Shown here in pieces: positions 4,830 through 6,315 of a stretch of DNA of 6,315 bases (positions are counted from its first letter, which is position 1; each line of letters starts with the position of its first letter). The stretch is from an uncultured beta proteobacterium (GTDB lineage Bacteria > Pseudomonadota > Gammaproteobacteria > Burkholderiales > Rhodocyclaceae): the NCBI GenBank assembly GCA_903933395.1, contig CAIZKA010000315.1, forward strand, positions 1 through 6,315, read 5' to 3'. Under the pieces are notes generated by a model. The model saw only the letters and a list, made by a program, of their open reading frames with translations, was not told the DNA's origin and made no database searches. The translations under genes and the position numbers were made by a program.

Positions 4830-6315
4830 GGCAGCTGTTCCACTCCGTTTTCGCCCTGTCCGCGCGCGCGTATCGTACCCAGCGCAGCCTTCAGCGACTG
4901 CGGCTTGCCTTCGAACAGGGTGTTGTAATAGACCGCGTTGCTCATGACCTTTTTCACGTAATCGCGGGTTTCGGTGAAGGGGATGGTTTCGGCGTAGATC
5001 GCGCCTTCCAGCGGCTGGTCCGCGCGCCACTTGCGGGCGCGCCCCGGACCGGCGTTGTAGGCGGCGGAAGCCAGTACCGGGTGGTTGTCGAGCGACTTCA
5101 GCACCATCTTCATGTAATTCGTGCCGAGGGTGACATTGATATCCATTTCGGTCACCCTGCCCGGATGGTAATTCGTCAGGTTGATTTTCTGCGCCACCCA
5201 TTTCGCGGTGGCCGGCATCAACTGCATCAGGCCCTTGGCACCGACGGAGGATTTGGCGTTCGAGATGAAACGCGATTCCTGGCGCATCAGGCCATACACC
5301 CAGCCATTGTCGAGCGCGAGTTCATCGGCCTTGGGCCGCACCCGGTCGCTGAAAGGCGCGATGTAGCGCAGGCTGTAATTGTGCTGCGCCTGGGTGCGGT
5401 CGGCGGTGTTGATGGCGCGGTCCCAGACTTCGTTCTTCTGCGCGAACTCGGCGGCGGCAAGCAGGGCACGATCGTCCATGCCGCGCAGGGACCAGACCCA
5501 TTCGCGCACGCCTTCGATGCGCATGTCGACCCGGATCAGCGCCAGCGCGCGCTGGAAGCCAGGATTGGCGGCGGCAATGGCGATCTCCTCGGCGCTCGGT
5601 GATGGCGCCCGCGGCGGCACCTCGACCACACGGCCGAGTTCCTCGTCGGCAAGGTTGCTGTAGAAGTTCGGCTGGCGACCGATCTTCAGGTAAAGGGCGC
5701 GCGCCTCGTCGGTCCGCCCGCCGGCGGCCAGGGCGCGCGCCTGCCAATAAGTCCAGTCCGGCTGCGCGGCCAGCGCCGGCGGCATGGCGGCTATCGCCTT
5801 CTGCACGGTGCCCCAGTCGTTCACCCGCAGCGCGGCGCGCACGCGCCAGGCCATTTGCTCCTCGGACAGGGTCGTGCCGATGACTTTCTCGTACCAGACC
5901 AGCGCCTCGGGCAGGTGGCGCTGCGCCGCCTGCCAGGCAATCTGGCCCCAGGCATAGGCGCGTTCTTCGTCGGTGAACCGGGCTTCGATGCGCCCGAAAC
6001 GCTTTGCGGCCTCCTGCGGGTCGTTCCGCGCCAGGCGCTGCACGGCGAACAGCGCCGTTTCGCGCCCGCCGCGCTTTGCCGCAAAACCCGCCGGGAGTTT
6101 TTCGAGATGTCGCGCCGGCATCTGGGCGATGGATTCGAGGCCGCGCCCGTCGAAACCTTCGCCGGCCGGCAGATAGGCCGCCGCATTGCGTGCCGCGCCG
6201 ACCCGCTTGGCCTCGAAATACCGCCGCACGCGCTGCCAGACCTCTTCCACCGTCAAGCCACCCGCCGCGACCAGCCGGTCGACCAGCACCTCGCAGGCTT
6301 GCGGCAGATCCTGGC
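4826..6315 (-). CDS. slt: Soluble periplasmic lytic transglycosylase, Slt family 1 (5' partial)
   Basis: Lytic transglycosylases cleave the MurNAc-GlcNAc bond of peptidoglycan with formation of 1,6-anhydroMurNAc, in the periplasm. The frame is open through the right edge, so the signal peptide and first part are missing; a GTG at 6289 is internal. About 495 residues are visible. The first 310 or so are an alpha-helical, Ala-, Arg- and Trp-rich region like the superhelical U-domain of Slt70. The catalytic domain follows: YGLMRQESRF with catalytic Glu (codon 5276-5278), SSVGAKGLMQLMPATA, INVTLGTNYMK and ASAAYNAGPGRARKW, all in canonical order. ETIPFTETRDYVKKVMSNAVYY near the end is typical of the Slt linker and C-terminal part. 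The 3' end overlaps the NDUFA9-like gene (ATGA), so the two are likely coupled; slt probably heads the operon or lies near its head, with the promoter outside the window. Confidence 0.96.
   Translation of the reverse strand, partial: QDLPQACEVLVDRLVAAGGLTVEEVWQRVRRYFEAKRVGAARNAAAYLPAGEGFDGRGLESIAQMPARHLEKLPAGFAAKRGGRETALFAVQRLARNDPQEAAKRFGRIEARFTDEERAYAWGQIAWQAAQRHLPEALVWYEKVIGTTLSEEQMAWRVRAALRVNDWGTVQKAIAAMPPALAAQPDWTYWQARALAAGGRTDEARALYLKIGRQPNFYSNLADEELGRVVEVPPRAPSPSAEEIAIAAANPGFQRALALIRVDMRIEGVREWVWSLRGMDDRALLAAAEFAQKNEVWDRAINTADRTQAQHNYSLRYIAPFSDRVRPKADELALDNGWVYGLMRQESRFISNAKSSVGAKGLMQLMPATAKWVAQKINLTNYHPGRVTEMDINVTLGTNYMKMVLKSLDNHPVLASAAYNAGPGRARKWRADQPLEGAIYAETIPFTETRDYVKKVMSNAVYYNTLFEGKPQSLKAALGTIRARGQGENGVEQLP

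Noticed and set aside
4119..4928. 269-codon open frame on the plus strand, opposite the NDUFA9-like gene and the slt 3' end
   Set aside because: It is antisense to two well-supported genes, has a composition typical of a GC shadow (Arg, Gln, Gly, His) and has no recognisable domain.
4830..5201. Upstream extension of the NDUFA9-like frame to 427 residues
   Set aside because: The extension overlaps the catalytic domain of slt in another frame and has no Rossmann features; the glycine motif requires the start at 4829.
1..6315. Search for CRISPR arrays, insertion sequences, tRNA or rRNA genes, toxin-antitoxin pairs and phage or defence genes
   Set aside because: No regularly spaced direct repeats, transposase motifs, cloverleaf sequences or defence domains were seen; all coding space is taken by conserved chromosomal genes.

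Overview
The window looks like ordinary chromosomal DNA from a GC-rich Gram-negative bacterium, most likely a betaproteobacterium, with a Rhodocyclales-like gene set as my best guess. The grounds are the high GC content, a CCA-adding enzyme closely matching the E. coli multifunctional type, the small families DUF1840 and DUF2905, and the lytic transglycosylase / NDUFA9-like / cca gene order on one strand. The taxonomic assignment is inference from gene families; no rRNA is present.

Layout, left to right. (1) Positions 2-736 (+) hold the C-terminal reactivation domain of cobalamin-dependent methionine synthase MetH, cut by the left edge. A tightly linked 152-residue acidic protein of unknown function follows (746-1204, +). 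(2) A 119-bp gap between converging genes carries a 69-bp composite palindromic repeat (1216-1284). (3) On the minus strand, an alpha/beta hydrolase (2468 down to 1665) is followed by a DUF1840 protein (1668 down to 1324); the two overlap by 4 bp and are probably translationally coupled. (4) A 47-bp divergent spacer (2469-2515) has a -10-like hexamer on each strand. It separates the hydrolase from a 62-residue DUF2905 membrane protein (2516-2704, +), whose 3' end overlaps the 3' end of cca by 20 bp. (5) The rest is a minus-strand operon, read from right to left: a soluble lytic transglycosylase (cut by the right edge), an NDUFA9-like NAD(P)-binding protein (4-bp overlap), and cca (12-bp gap).

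The genes cover methionine and one-carbon metabolism (MetH), peptidoglycan turnover (Slt) and tRNA 3'-end maturation and repair (Cca), plus several conserved proteins of poorly known function. I see no mobile element, CRISPR array, tRNA or rRNA gene, toxin-antitoxin pair or defence module, and no sign of recent transfer. No stretch over 300 bp lacks a gene. I found no convincing new biological system. The points most worth a second look are the unknown protein behind metH, the composite repeat, the compact divergent promoter region, and the NDUFA9-like protein sitting between slt and cca.
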